Assembly: GCA_017465745.1 (NCBI GenBank)
Contig: JAFTVM010000036.1
Span: forward strand, 1-58,124
DNA: 58,124 bases
DNA from: Oscillospiraceae bacterium
GTDB taxonomy: Bacteria; Bacillota; Clostridia; Oscillospirales; Oscillospiraceae
Direction: 5' to 3'
Shown: piece after piece, positions 8,288 through 15,472 of the stretch
Layout of the letters: the number at the start of each line of letters is the position of its first letter
Numbering within the stretch: position 1 is the stretch's first letter
The notes under the pieces: model-generated
What the model was told of the DNA's origin: nothing
Databases searched by the model: none
Seen by the model: the letters and a program-made list of their open reading frames with translations, nothing else
Program-made: the position numbers and the translations under genes

Positions 8288-8316
8288 TTGCATTATTTCC
8301 GGGGATAGAATATAAT
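8288..8316 (+). promoter_or_regulatory. Promoter for the homocysteine methyltransferase-birA pair
   Basis: TTGCAT, 17-base spacer, TATAAT. The transcript would carry the palindromic repeat at 8333-8430 in its leader. Confidence 0.75.
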
Positions 8317-8332
8317 GTGGGGGATATTATAG

Positions 8333-8430
8333 TGTCATTGCGAGCCGGTGCGCACATTGGCGTGGCAATCTTCTCCGGATTCCGGAAACCCGAGGGGGAT
8401 TGCCGCGTTGCTTCGCTCCTCGCAATGACA
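8333..8430. repeat. Palindromic dispersed repeat, TGTCATT...AATGACA type
   Basis: A 98-bp unit with perfect 12-bp inverted ends (TGTCATTGCGAG / CTCGCAATGACA). Related copies lie at 11825-11935 and 13874-13935. It sits between promoter and ribosome binding site, so it is transcribed as part of the leader. No transposase is present; it resembles a small non-autonomous element. Confidence 0.85.
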
Positions 8431-8450
8431 TGGTTTTACGAGGTGTTACC

Positions 8451-9326
8451 ATGCTCACGAGAGAACAATTTCACGCCCTGCTGGCAAATGGCCCCCTTCT
8501 GCTGGACGGCGCCACCGGCTCCAACCTGCAGAAAGCCGGCATGCCCAAGGGCTGCTGCACCGAGCAGTGGGTTCTGAACAACCCCGACGCTCTGGTGGCG
8601 CTGCAGCGGCGCTATGCCGAGTCGGGCTCCGATATCATCTACGCACCCACCTTCCAGGCCCAGCCCATCGCGCTGGAAAAGGTGGGACTTGCCGGCCGGA
8701 CGGAGGAGATCAATAAAAAACTGGTGGAGCTGAGCCGTTCCGCCGCGCCAGGCTGCCTGATCGCAGGCGACCTGACCACGCTGGCTGTCTACTGTGACAG
8801 TTGGGATGAGGGAAATTTCGATCTGCTGGTGGAAAACTACCGCCGCCAGATCGCAGGATTGCTGGCAGGCGGCGCGGATCTGCTGGCGGCGGAGACGCTG
8901 ATGTATCCCACGGAAGCGGAGGCCATCCTGACTGCTGCCGAGCTGGAGGGGGCGGAGTGTGTCCTGTACACCTTCACCATGCAGCCTGACGGGGCTTTGT
9001 TCTCCGGCCGGGAGGTGGGGCCTGTGCTGCGGGAGCTGGAGGAATCCGGCGCTGCCGCCGTGGGCTTCAACTGCGTGGCCGCCGACATGATGACCCCCGG
9101 CCTGGTGAGCAGGCTGCGCCGCTATGTGAAAGGCCCCCTGGTCTGCAAGCCCAACGCCGGCGTCCCTGTCATCGGTGCCGACGGCATTCCTGTCTATCCC
9201 CAGACCCCGGAGGAATTCGCGAAGATCGTCCTGGAATGCCGGGAAAATGGCGCCAATATTCTCGGCGGCTGCTGCGGCACCGCGCCGGAATTCATCGCGG
9301 CGGTAAGGGCGGCGCTGGGGGCATGA
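8451..9326 (+). CDS. Homocysteine S-methyltransferase domain protein
   Basis: A 291-residue stand-alone homocysteine-binding domain, as in the N-terminus of MetH or in MmuM/BHMT enzymes, which transfer a methyl group to homocysteine to form methionine. LLDGATGSNLQ starts the domain. The zinc ligands are visible in GFNCVA and GGCCGT. No cobalamin or folate domain follows, so the methyl donor is unknown. The ATG at 8451 follows ACGAGGTG; an in-frame ATG at 8400 lies inside the repeat and is unlikely. The stop overlaps the birA start (ATGA), so the two are translationally coupled. Confidence 0.85.
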   Translation: MLTREQFHALLANGPLLLDGATGSNLQKAGMPKGCCTEQWVLNNPDALVALQRRYAESGSDIIYAPTFQAQPIALEKVGLAGRTEEINKKLVELSRSAAPGCLIAGDLTTLAVYCDSWDEGNFDLLVENYRRQIAGLLAGGADLLAAETLMYPTEAEAILTAAELEGAECVLYTFTMQPDGALFSGREVGPVLRELEESGAAAVGFNCVAADMMTPGLVSRLRRYVKGPLVCKPNAGVPVIGADGIPVYPQTPEEFAKIVLECRENGANILGGCCGTAPEFIAAVRAALGA

Positions 9327-10102
9327 AAGAACAGATTCTGAAGCATCTGCCAGCGCCGCTGCGGGATTCGGTGCTCTATTTTGACACCGTTGATTCCACC
9401 AATACGCAGGCCAAGCGCCTGGCCGCCCAGGGCGCGCCCCACGGCACCGTTCTGATCGCCGACCATCAGACCGGGGGGCGGGGGAGACTGGGCCGGACAT
9501 TCCTGTCTCCGGCGGGAACGGGCGTGTATATGAGCGTGATCCTGCGCCCCGGCTGCCTGCCGTCGGAGCTGATGCACCTGACCTGTGCCGCCGCGGTGGC
9601 GGCCTGTGACGCGGTGGAGCGCACCGTGGGCTTCCGCCCGGGCATCAAGTGGACGAACGACCTGGTCCACAACGGGAAGAAGCTGGCGGGTATCCTGACG
9701 GAGCTGGGCGTGTCCCCCAAAGGTACCGTGGACTGGGCGGTCATCGGCATCGGCATCAACTGCCTGCAGCGGCAGGATGATTTTGACCCCGCCATCCGTT
9801 CCTTTGCGGGGTCCCTTGCCATGTTCGCTCCCTGTGACCGGGCAAAACTGGCCGCCGCTCTGGCCGAAGCGCTGACGGGGATGGATCTGGCCGCCAGGGC
9901 GGAGATCATGACAATTTACCGCCGCAGCTGCATCACCCTGGGCAGGGAAGTGTCCCTGCTGCGCGCCGATGAGAAGCCCCGCCACGGCCGGGCCGTGGGA
10001 ATCGATGAAGACGGCGCGCTGATGGTGGAATTTGCGCCGAATGTTGTGGAAATCATCAATTCCGGGGAGATCAGCATCCGCGGGATGTACGGATATACTT
10101 AA
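9323..10102 (+). CDS. birA: Biotin--[acetyl-CoA-carboxylase] ligase, short form without HTH
   Basis: Activates biotin with ATP and attaches it to a lysine of biotin-dependent carboxylases. The catalytic core shows STNTQAKRLA, TGGRGRLGRTF, KWTNDL and GIGINC, followed by a small C-terminal SH3-like part. At 259 residues it lacks the N-terminal winged helix of the E. coli repressor, so it is probably a ligase only. It starts within the stop codon of the methyltransferase gene. Why these two genes are coupled is not evident. Confidence 0.92.
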   Translation: MKEQILKHLPAPLRDSVLYFDTVDSTNTQAKRLAAQGAPHGTVLIADHQTGGRGRLGRTFLSPAGTGVYMSVILRPGCLPSELMHLTCAAAVAACDAVERTVGFRPGIKWTNDLVHNGKKLAGILTELGVSPKGTVDWAVIGIGINCLQRQDDFDPAIRSFAGSLAMFAPCDRAKLAAALAEALTGMDLAARAEIMTIYRRSCITLGREVSLLRADEKPRHGRAVGIDEDGALMVEFAPNVVEIINSGEISIRGMYGYT

Positions 10103-10130
10103 AAAGTCTTACAAATTGTTAAATTTTCGG

Positions 10131-10159
10131 TTGCTTTTTGGATATCCTACAGGTATAAT
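10131..10159 (+). promoter_or_regulatory. Consensus promoter for the acidic Cys-rich protein
   Basis: TTGCTT, 17-base spacer, TATAAT. With the GGGAGGT site downstream, this predicts strong expression of a very short transcript that ends at 10541-10572. Confidence 0.8.
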
Positions 10160-10193
10160 GTTATCAGCACTAATTTTGGGAGGTTAACCTATC

Positions 10194-10529
10194 ATGAAAA
10201 ATGCTGCTCTGATCGCAAAGATCCTGACCGCTCTGGCCGCCCTCGTCGGTGTTGCCTACATCATTGCCACCTACGGCGAGCAGATCGTTGCCTGGGCTAA
10301 GAAGCTGCTGGCCGCCTGCCCCTGCAAGTGCGATGCTGAGGACTGCGCTGACTGCGAGTGCGAGCTGGACTGCCCCGCTGAGGAAGTCGTTGCCGAAGAG
10401 GAAGACGCTGCCGAGGAAGAGGCTGTTGTCGAAGAGACCGCAGAAGAGGTCGTCGAGGAGGCCGCTGAGGAAGCACCTGTTGCCGAAGAGACCGCTCCTG
10501 TCGCTGAAGAGGCTGACTTCGAGGGTTAA
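10194..10529 (+). CDS. Small membrane-anchored acidic protein with seven-cysteine cluster
   Basis: Function unknown. The 111-residue protein has an N-terminal helix (residues 5-26) that can cross or enter the membrane. An amphipathic segment and seven cysteines in 19 residues (42, 44, 46, 51, 54, 56, 60) follow, then a tail of about 50 residues made almost only of Glu, Ala, Val and Asp. The cysteine spacing suggests metal or Fe-S binding, but no family motif was recognised. The gene is monocistronic, with a consensus promoter, strong ribosome site and strong terminator, so it is probably abundant. Codons match the host, so it is unlikely to be recent foreign DNA. Confidence 0.8.
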   Translation: MKNAALIAKILTALAALVGVAYIIATYGEQIVAWAKKLLAACPCKCDAEDCADCECELDCPAEEVVAEEEDAAEEEAVVEETAEEVVEEAAEEAPVAEETAPVAEEADFEG

Positions 10530-10540
10530 TGCTGCAAGGA

Positions 10541-10572
10541 AAATCCCGGAACCGAAAGGTTCCGGGATTTTT
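10541..10572 (+). terminator. Terminator after the acidic Cys-rich protein
   Basis: A perfect 13-bp stem (10541-10553 with 10558-10570) with a GAAA loop and a short T tail. Confidence 0.88.
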
Positions 10573-10583
10573 GCATGGAGAGA

Positions 10584-10624
10584 TGTCAAACATACTTGAC
10601 ATTATACAGGATGTAATGTAAAAT
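10584..10624 (+). promoter_or_regulatory. Promoter with overlapping dyads for the membrane protein-XRE pair
   Basis: TTGACA (10596-10601), 17 bases, TAAAAT (10619-10624). TGTCAA/TTGACA form an inverted repeat (10584-10589 with 10596-10601) across the -35 box. ACATTA/TAATGT form another (10599-10604 with 10614-10619) inside the spacer. These are natural operator candidates for the XRE protein encoded at 11194. Confidence 0.7.
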
Positions 10625-10656
10625 ATATTTGACAACAAGGAAAGGAGGGATGAGAT

Positions 10657-11190
10657 ATGTTACAAGGAATCGTTGCACTTATGGCCCTGATGGCTTCGTA
10701 TACCGTCCTGGCTGTTCTGGTGGCGCTGCTGGTTCTGTATGGTGTGTGCCGGCTGCTGCTGCGGTGGGACGGCAAGCGGGAGGGACGGTACGATGAACGG
10801 CAGAAGGAGGCCCAGGGCAGGGCTTATCGGATAGCTTTCTGGGTAGGTATCGTTTATCTGTTTGCGGCCATGTTCTTGATCCAGATTGGTCTGTCTGTTG
10901 CGACCTGGCTGCTGTTGTTCCTGGGGTTGATGCTGATGCTCATGACCTACCGGTTCTGCTGTATGCTGTTGAAGGTGGGCAATCCCATCTTCCGCAATCC
11001 CAAGGAGTCACTCGTCTGCGATCTGATCCTCATTGGCATTTCTGCTGTAGATCTGTTCAGAGGGCTGGAAGGATGGTTTCGCAGGGGCGTCATGGACAGC
11101 CAGTTCTGGTTCGCCATCATCCTGGGAATCTGTTTTATCGTGCTGTGCGGCGTTGATATTATGGAGCTGCGGCGCGAGAGAGAGGAATAA
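10657..11190 (+). CDS. Multi-pass membrane protein paired with an XRE regulator
   Basis: A 177-residue integral membrane protein of unknown function. Helices lie near residues 5-30, 65-85, 85-108, 118-135 and 147-167. After the first helix is a cytoplasmic YDERQKEAQGRAYR stretch that I recall from small clostridial membrane proteins encoded beside XRE regulators. AAAGGAGG precedes the ATG. The XRE gene follows 3 bases after its stop. A sensor or partner role for the regulator is an inference from that pairing. Confidence 0.75.
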   Translation: MLQGIVALMALMASYTVLAVLVALLVLYGVCRLLLRWDGKREGRYDERQKEAQGRAYRIAFWVGIVYLFAAMFLIQIGLSVATWLLLFLGLMLMLMTYRFCCMLLKVGNPIFRNPKESLVCDLILIGISAVDLFRGLEGWFRRGVMDSQFWFAIILGICFIVLCGVDIMELRREREE

Positions 11191-11193
11191 ACT

Positions 11194-11397
11194 ATGGGCG
11201 CCAATTATGCAATGAAACAGGCACGGGCGCAGAAGGGGCTGTCCCAGCAGGCCCTGGCGGACGCCCTGGGGGTCTCCCGCCAGACCATCAACGCCATCGA
11301 GAAGGGTGATTACAACCCCACCATCCGGCTGTGTATCGGTATCTGTAAAGTTCTGGGGCTGACGCTCAATGACCTGTTCTGGGACGAGGAAGAATAA
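11194..11397 (+). CDS. Small XRE-family (HTH_3) transcriptional regulator
   Basis: A 67-residue protein that is nearly all helix-turn-helix: KGLSQQALADALGVSRQTI is the DNA-binding unit, followed by NAIEKGDYNPT and LTLNDLFW, as in YozG-like regulators. The ATG at 11194 follows GAGGA; an ATG at 11212 would give the more usual family N-terminus. It is co-transcribed with the membrane protein before it and probably controls the promoter at 10584-10624. Confidence 0.88.
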   Translation: MGANYAMKQARAQKGLSQQALADALGVSRQTINAIEKGDYNPTIRLCIGICKVLGLTLNDLFWDEEE

Positions 11398-11423
11398 AGT
11401 CAGAAAAAAATAAAAAAAAGTAC

Positions 11424-11452
11424 TTGCAATTTTATGCGCGGTATGATATGAT
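11424..11452 (+). promoter_or_regulatory. Promoter for rpmE
   Basis: TTGCAA, 17-base spacer, TATGAT, ahead of a leader of about 60 bases before the L31 gene. Confidence 0.75.
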
Positions 11453-11517
11453 AGCCGGGCGATTGAAATTGCTGGGGCAATTATGCCCTTTTACTTAATG
11501 AGAAAGAGGTGAACGAA

Positions 11518-11718
11518 ATGAAGGAAGGTATCCATCCCAAGTACGAACAGACCACGATCCGCTGCAACTGTGGTAACGTCTTTACTACCGGCTCCACCAA
11601 GAAGGAGATTCGTGTTGAGATCTGCTCCAAGTGCCACCCTTTCTATACCGGCAAGCAGAAGCTGGTTGACACCGGTGGACGTGTTGATCGCTTCAACAAG
11701 CGTTTTGGCCTGAAGTAA
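11518..11718 (+). CDS. rpmE: 50S ribosomal protein L31, zinc type
   Basis: A 66-residue large-subunit protein starting MKEGIHPKY. The zinc ligands CNC near the start and CSKC in the HPFYTGKQK segment show the zinc-binding form rather than the zinc-free paralogue. The ATG at 11518 follows AGAGGTG; an in-frame GTG lies at 11509 but is not needed. The gene is transcribed alone from a good promoter to a strong terminator. Confidence 0.97.
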   Translation: MKEGIHPKYEQTTIRCNCGNVFTTGSTKKEIRVEICSKCHPFYTGKQKLVDTGGRVDRFNKRFGLK

Positions 11719-11723
11719 AAACG

Positions 11724-11769
11724 AAACCCGCACGACGGTTTACCGTGGTGCGGGTTTTTTGTATTTTTT
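11724..11769 (+). terminator. Terminator after rpmE
   Basis: A 15-bp stem with one mismatch (11724-11738 with 11743-11757), 4-base loop, then two T tracts. Confidence 0.88.
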
Positions 11770-11780
11770 CGTCGAATTCA

Positions 11781-11810
11781 TTGTCCGCACCATGGGGATT
11801 GTGGTATAAT
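11781..11810 (+). promoter_or_regulatory. Promoter for hflX
   Basis: TTGTCC, 18-base spacer, TATAAT. The leader from here includes the palindromic repeat at 11825-11935. Confidence 0.68.
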
Positions 11811-11824
11811 AACTAAAAAGAAAG

Positions 11825-11935
11825 TGTCATTGCGAACCAGTCCGCAGACTGGTGTGGCAATCCCCGCTACGATGGGGGACTGTCTGAAATCTTGGGGGAT
11901 TCCCACGCCGGTGTGAGCACTGGCTCGGAATGACA
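11825..11935. repeat. Palindromic dispersed repeat, second copy
   Basis: A 111-bp unit whose ends pair imperfectly over 17 bp (TGTCATTGCGAACCAGT against ACTGGCTCGGAATGACA). Internal hairpins include CCAGTC/GACTGG. It has the same family ends as the copy at 8333-8430 and likewise sits in a 5' leader. Confidence 0.82.
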
Positions 11936-11954
11936 TCATGATTCGGAGGACGAT

Positions 11955-13223
11955 ATGGAAAATAATTTTGAAGAACACATCCCGGAGCGTGCGGTGCTGG
12001 TGGGTCTGAATGCCGACTGCTTCACCAAGGCACAGACCGCCACCGACGAGACCCTGGACGAGCTGGAAGCATTGCTGGAGACCGCCGGCGGCTTCTGCAC
12101 CGGAAAGATCCTACAGAACCGCCACACCCCAGATTCCCACAGCTTCATCGGCGAGGGCAAGGCGCGGGAGGTGCGGATGCTGGTGGAGTTCACCAATTCC
12201 ACCATGGTGGTTTTTGACAACGAGCTGTCCCCCGGCAACATCCGGGCCCTGGAGGAGATCATCGGCGTCACGGTCCTGGACCGCAGCGCCCTGATCCTGG
12301 ACATCTTCGCCCAGCGGGCCAAGACCAAGGAAGGCCGCCTGCAGGTGGAGCTGGCCCAGTATAAATATCTGCTGCCCCGGCTTTCCGGCATGGGTGCATC
12401 CCTGAGCCGCCAGGGCGGCGGCATCGGCACCCGCGGCCCCGGCGAGACCAAGCTGGAGTCCGACCGCCGGCACATCCGCGAGCGCATCCACAGGCTCGAG
12501 CAGGAGCTGGAGCAGGTGCGCCAGGTCCGGAGCGTCCAGCGGCAGCACCGTATGAAAAATTCCGTCCCCGTGGTAGCCATCGTGGGCTATACCAACGCGG
12601 GCAAGTCTACCCTTTTGAACCATCTGACGGGCGCGGGTATTCCCGCCAACAACCGCCTGTTTGACACCCTGGACACCACCAGCCGCCAGCTGACGGTGTC
12701 CGACAATCTGGATGTCATCCTCTCCGACACCGTCGGCTTTATCGCCAAGCTCCCCCACCATCTGGTGGATGCATTCCGGGCCACCCTGGAGGAGCTGGAA
12801 TACGCTGACCTGCTGCTGCACGTCATCGATGCATCCGATCCCAACCGGGAAGAGCATATCGAGGTCGTGGACAAGCTCATTGCCCAGCTGGCCAAGCCCG
12901 GCACCCCCGTCATCCGTGCCTACAACAAGGCGGATCTGGTGAGCCGGGAGGAAATCCCCGTGGGTCGCGATGTGGTGGCCATCTCCGCCAGACAGGGCCG
13001 GGGCATGGAGAAGCTGATGGAGGCCATCGAGGATGCCCTGGGGGCGGTACTGCACCATGTGGTGGTGACCCTGCCCTATTCCATGGGCGGCATGGTGGAG
13101 ACGCTCCACAACAATGCCCAGGTCAAAAGCGTGGATTACACCGCCGGGGGTATCGAAATCGAAACCATTGTCGATGACATCCTCTACGGCAGATTAAGAG
13201 ATTACGTGACGAAGGAGCTGTAA
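11955..13223 (+). CDS. hflX: GTPase HflX
   Basis: A 422-residue ribosome-associated GTPase; family members split stalled or stressed ribosomes. The N-terminal HflX domain contains TGKILQNR and a glycine-rich GGGIGTRGPGE linker before a coiled helix. The G domain follows with GYTNAGKS (residues 211-218), DTVGFI and NKADL. CGGAGG precedes the ATG. A YigZ-family gene follows 3 bases after the stop. Confidence 0.95.
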   Translation: MENNFEEHIPERAVLVGLNADCFTKAQTATDETLDELEALLETAGGFCTGKILQNRHTPDSHSFIGEGKAREVRMLVEFTNSTMVVFDNELSPGNIRALEEIIGVTVLDRSALILDIFAQRAKTKEGRLQVELAQYKYLLPRLSGMGASLSRQGGGIGTRGPGETKLESDRRHIRERIHRLEQELEQVRQVRSVQRQHRMKNSVPVVAIVGYTNAGKSTLLNHLTGAGIPANNRLFDTLDTTSRQLTVSDNLDVILSDTVGFIAKLPHHLVDAFRATLEELEYADLLLHVIDASDPNREEHIEVVDKLIAQLAKPGTPVIRAYNKADLVSREEIPVGRDVVAISARQGRGMEKLMEAIEDALGAVLHHVVVTLPYSMGGMVETLHNNAQVKSVDYTAGGIEIETIVDDILYGRLRDYVTKEL

Positions 13224-13226
13224 GCT

Positions 13227-13850
13227 TTGGACGAATATCTGGTGCCCACCCAGTTCGGTGAGGACGAATTTATAGAGAAAAAGTCCCGCTTCATCGGCCG
13301 GCTCTGGCCTGTGGAGACCGAGGAGGAGGCTCTGGATAAGATCCAGGCCATGAAAAAGCAGCACTACGACGCTACCCACAACTGCTGGGCCTATATCATC
13401 CGGGACGGCGCGGTCCGGTTCTCCGACGATGGCGAGCCCGGCGGCACCGCGGGAATGCCCATGCTGCAGGTGCTGCAGCGGGAGGGCCTTTTCAACTGTG
13501 TCTGCGTGGTGACCCGCTATTTCGGCGGCATCCTGCTGGGTGCCGGCGGCCTGGTCCGGGCCTATACCAAGGGCGCCAAGATCGCCGTGGATGCCGCGGG
13601 CAAATCCATGAAGCGGGTCTGGACGGTGCTGTACGTGCCCTGTCCCTACACCTTTTACGAGCGGGTGAAGCTGGAGGTGGCCGCCTTCGGCGGCATCATC
13701 CGCAGCACCGACTTTGGCGCAGAGGTGGAACTGGAGCTTCTGTTCCCGGAAGACCAGGCCCAGCCCTTCCTGGACCGATTGACTGATATGACGGCTGCCA
13801 CCGTGGAGGGCATGGAGATCGGGCAGGAGTACCGGGCATTCCCCATTTGA
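13227..13850 (+). CDS. YigZ/IMPACT family protein
   Basis: A 207-residue two-domain protein of the UPF0029/IMPACT family. The N-terminal domain has the KKSRFIG start, ATHNCWAYI, SDDGEPGGTAG and VTRYFGGILLGAGGLVRAY blocks. A smaller C-terminal DUF1949-like domain follows. Biochemical role in bacteria is unclear; family members are linked to translation or stress. The start is a TTG at 13227, 3 bases after the hflX stop, with AAGGAG overlapping the end of hflX, so it is likely coupled to hflX. Confidence 0.9.
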   Translation: MDEYLVPTQFGEDEFIEKKSRFIGRLWPVETEEEALDKIQAMKKQHYDATHNCWAYIIRDGAVRFSDDGEPGGTAGMPMLQVLQREGLFNCVCVVTRYFGGILLGAGGLVRAYTKGAKIAVDAAGKSMKRVWTVLYVPCPYTFYERVKLEVAAFGGIIRSTDFGAEVELELLFPEDQAQPFLDRLTDMTAATVEGMEIGQEYRAFPI

Positions 13851-13873
13851 TAATTGCCGCATGGAATTGTGGT

Positions 13874-13935
13874 ATGACTGCCGCTGGCAGTCATGGATAT
13901 TCTAATTCGCTGCGCGCCGCTGGCGCGGAATGACA
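13874..13935. repeat. Palindromic dispersed repeat, degenerate third copy
   Basis: A perfect 9-bp hairpin (ATGACTGCC, gct, GGCAGTCAT at 13874-13894), a second GC-rich hairpin and a CGGAATGACA end like that of the copy at 11825-11935. It lies between the YigZ-family gene and dgt. Confidence 0.6.
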
Positions 13936-13958
13936 GGATAACTGGGAGGTGGATCACC

Positions 13959-14972
13959 ATGACGGTCAGGGAAGAACTGGAACGGCTGGAACATAAGCGG
14001 CTGAACCCCAGGGCGGCCTTTGCCGACCGCAGCCGGGGCCGTCCCCGGCAGGTGGCGGAACGGGCAGAAGACGTGCGTACCTGCTACCAGCGGGATACCG
14101 ACCGTATTGTCCATTCCAAGGCCTTCCGCCGCCTGATGCACAAGACTCAGGTATTCCTCAGCCCCGAGGGGGACCACTACCGCACCCGCATGACCCACAC
14201 CATCGAGGTGGCCCGGATCGCCCGAACCATCACCCGGGCCCTGGGACTCAACGAGGACCTGGCCGAGGCCATTGCCATGGGTCATGACCTGGGCCATACC
14301 CCCTTCGGCCACGCCGGAGAGCGGGCTCTGGACGCCCTGATGAGCGGGGGCTTTCGCCACAACGAGCAGAGCCTGCGGGTTGTGGACATCCTGGAAAACG
14401 ATGGTGCGGGGCTGAACCTGACATACGAAGTCCGAAATGGGATCCTGTGTCACACCCGGGATCCCTGGCCGGAAACCCTGGAGGGCATGGCGGTGCGGCG
14501 CAGTGACCAGATCGCCTACATCAACCATGACATTGACGACGCCATTCGGGCGGGGATCCTGACCAATGACGATATTCCCCGGGAGATCACCGGCCTGCTG
14601 GGACACACCCACAGCACCCGGATCAACACCCTGGTCTGCGACGCCATTCAGACCTCCCGGGAAGCGGGCGTGGTGATGCTGTCGCCGCCTGTGGAAAAGG
14701 CGCTGAAGGATCTGCGGGAATTTATGTTCCGGCGGGTCTACCGCAACCCTGTCGCCAAAGGAGAGGAGTCCAAGGCCGTGGATATGCTCAGCCGCCTGTT
14801 TGAATACTACATCACCCGTCCCGAGACGCTGCCGGAGGATTTTCATCCCCAGCTCAGCTTCGAGGGACTGGAGCGCACCGTCTGCGACTACATTGCCGGC
14901 ATGACGGACAACTACGCCGTTGATAAATTTAACGAAATATTCATTCCCGTGGGTTGGCATATTCGGGGCTAA
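13959..14972 (+). CDS. dgt: Deoxyguanosinetriphosphate triphosphohydrolase-like protein
   Basis: An HD-domain dNTPase that releases triphosphate from deoxynucleotides. HSKAFRRLMHKTQVF and RMTHTIEVARIAR lead to the HD pair in GHDLGHTPFGHAGE; the last metal ligand is in YINHDIDDA. I place the start at the ATG at 13959 (337 residues), which follows GGGAGGTGG; an ATG 66 bases upstream lies in the repeat. dnaG comes soon after, as is common in Clostridia. Confidence 0.92.
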   Translation: MTVREELERLEHKRLNPRAAFADRSRGRPRQVAERAEDVRTCYQRDTDRIVHSKAFRRLMHKTQVFLSPEGDHYRTRMTHTIEVARIARTITRALGLNEDLAEAIAMGHDLGHTPFGHAGERALDALMSGGFRHNEQSLRVVDILENDGAGLNLTYEVRNGILCHTRDPWPETLEGMAVRRSDQIAYINHDIDDAIRAGILTNDDIPREITGLLGHTHSTRINTLVCDAIQTSREAGVVMLSPPVEKALKDLREFMFRRVYRNPVAKGEESKAVDMLSRLFEYYITRPETLPEDFHPQLSFEGLERTVCDYIAGMTDNYAVDKFNEIFIPVGWHIRG

Positions 14973-14983
14973 TGTGCTATAAT
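14954..14983 (+). promoter_or_regulatory. Promoter upstream of the small membrane protein and dnaG block
   Basis: TTGGCA, 18-base spacer, TATAAT. The -35 box overlaps the end of dgt. It could drive the membrane protein, dnaG, both sigma genes and possibly cmk and ispH, since no terminator interrupts them. Confidence 0.65.
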
Positions 14984-15033
14984 AAATCATTCAAAAGCCT
15001 GCACGGCCATGCGGAACATAGAGGAGAGAGAAC

Positions 15034-15435
15034 ATGAAAAACAAGAAGCTGACCAATACCCTGCTGTACATCCTTCCGGCGGTGGCTGCTGTGCTGAACG
15101 CCCTGCCCTGGTGTGTGCGGCTTCAGTTCGCTTCCGGCCCGGATGAATCCTTTTATGAATTTTTCTCCGGCTACAGCCTGATCCCTGTGGGCTACGGCAT
15201 GTGGAGCCACATGCTGGCGGGCGTCTTCGGCGTGATCCTGCTGGCGATGGGGCTGCTCCACGCCCGCAGTGAAAACGCCAGGCTGCGCAAATGGATGCTG
15301 ACGGTTGCCATCGTGGCGCTGCTGATGAGTGTGACACCCCTGACCTTCGGCACTGCCACCGCTGTCAGTACCCTGGTGGCCCTGGCCCTGGGCGCGGAGG
15401 CTGCGATCCTCTATCGCCTGAGCGAGGAGACGTAA
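15034..15435 (+). CDS. Small integral membrane protein of unknown function
   Basis: A 133-residue protein with about four hydrophobic helices (near residues 8-24, 58-75, 86-103 and 106-127) and a hydrophilic loop between the first two. No family motif was recognised. GAGGAGAGAG precedes the ATG. It is the first gene of the transcript leading into dnaG, 37 bases upstream of it. Confidence 0.7.
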   Translation: MKNKKLTNTLLYILPAVAAVLNALPWCVRLQFASGPDESFYEFFSGYSLIPVGYGMWSHMLAGVFGVILLAMGLLHARSENARLRKWMLTVAIVALLMSVTPLTFGTATAVSTLVALALGAEAAILYRLSEET

Positions 15436-15472
15436 ACATTTTTGATACAAACTTCGGAAAGGAGGAGGCAAT

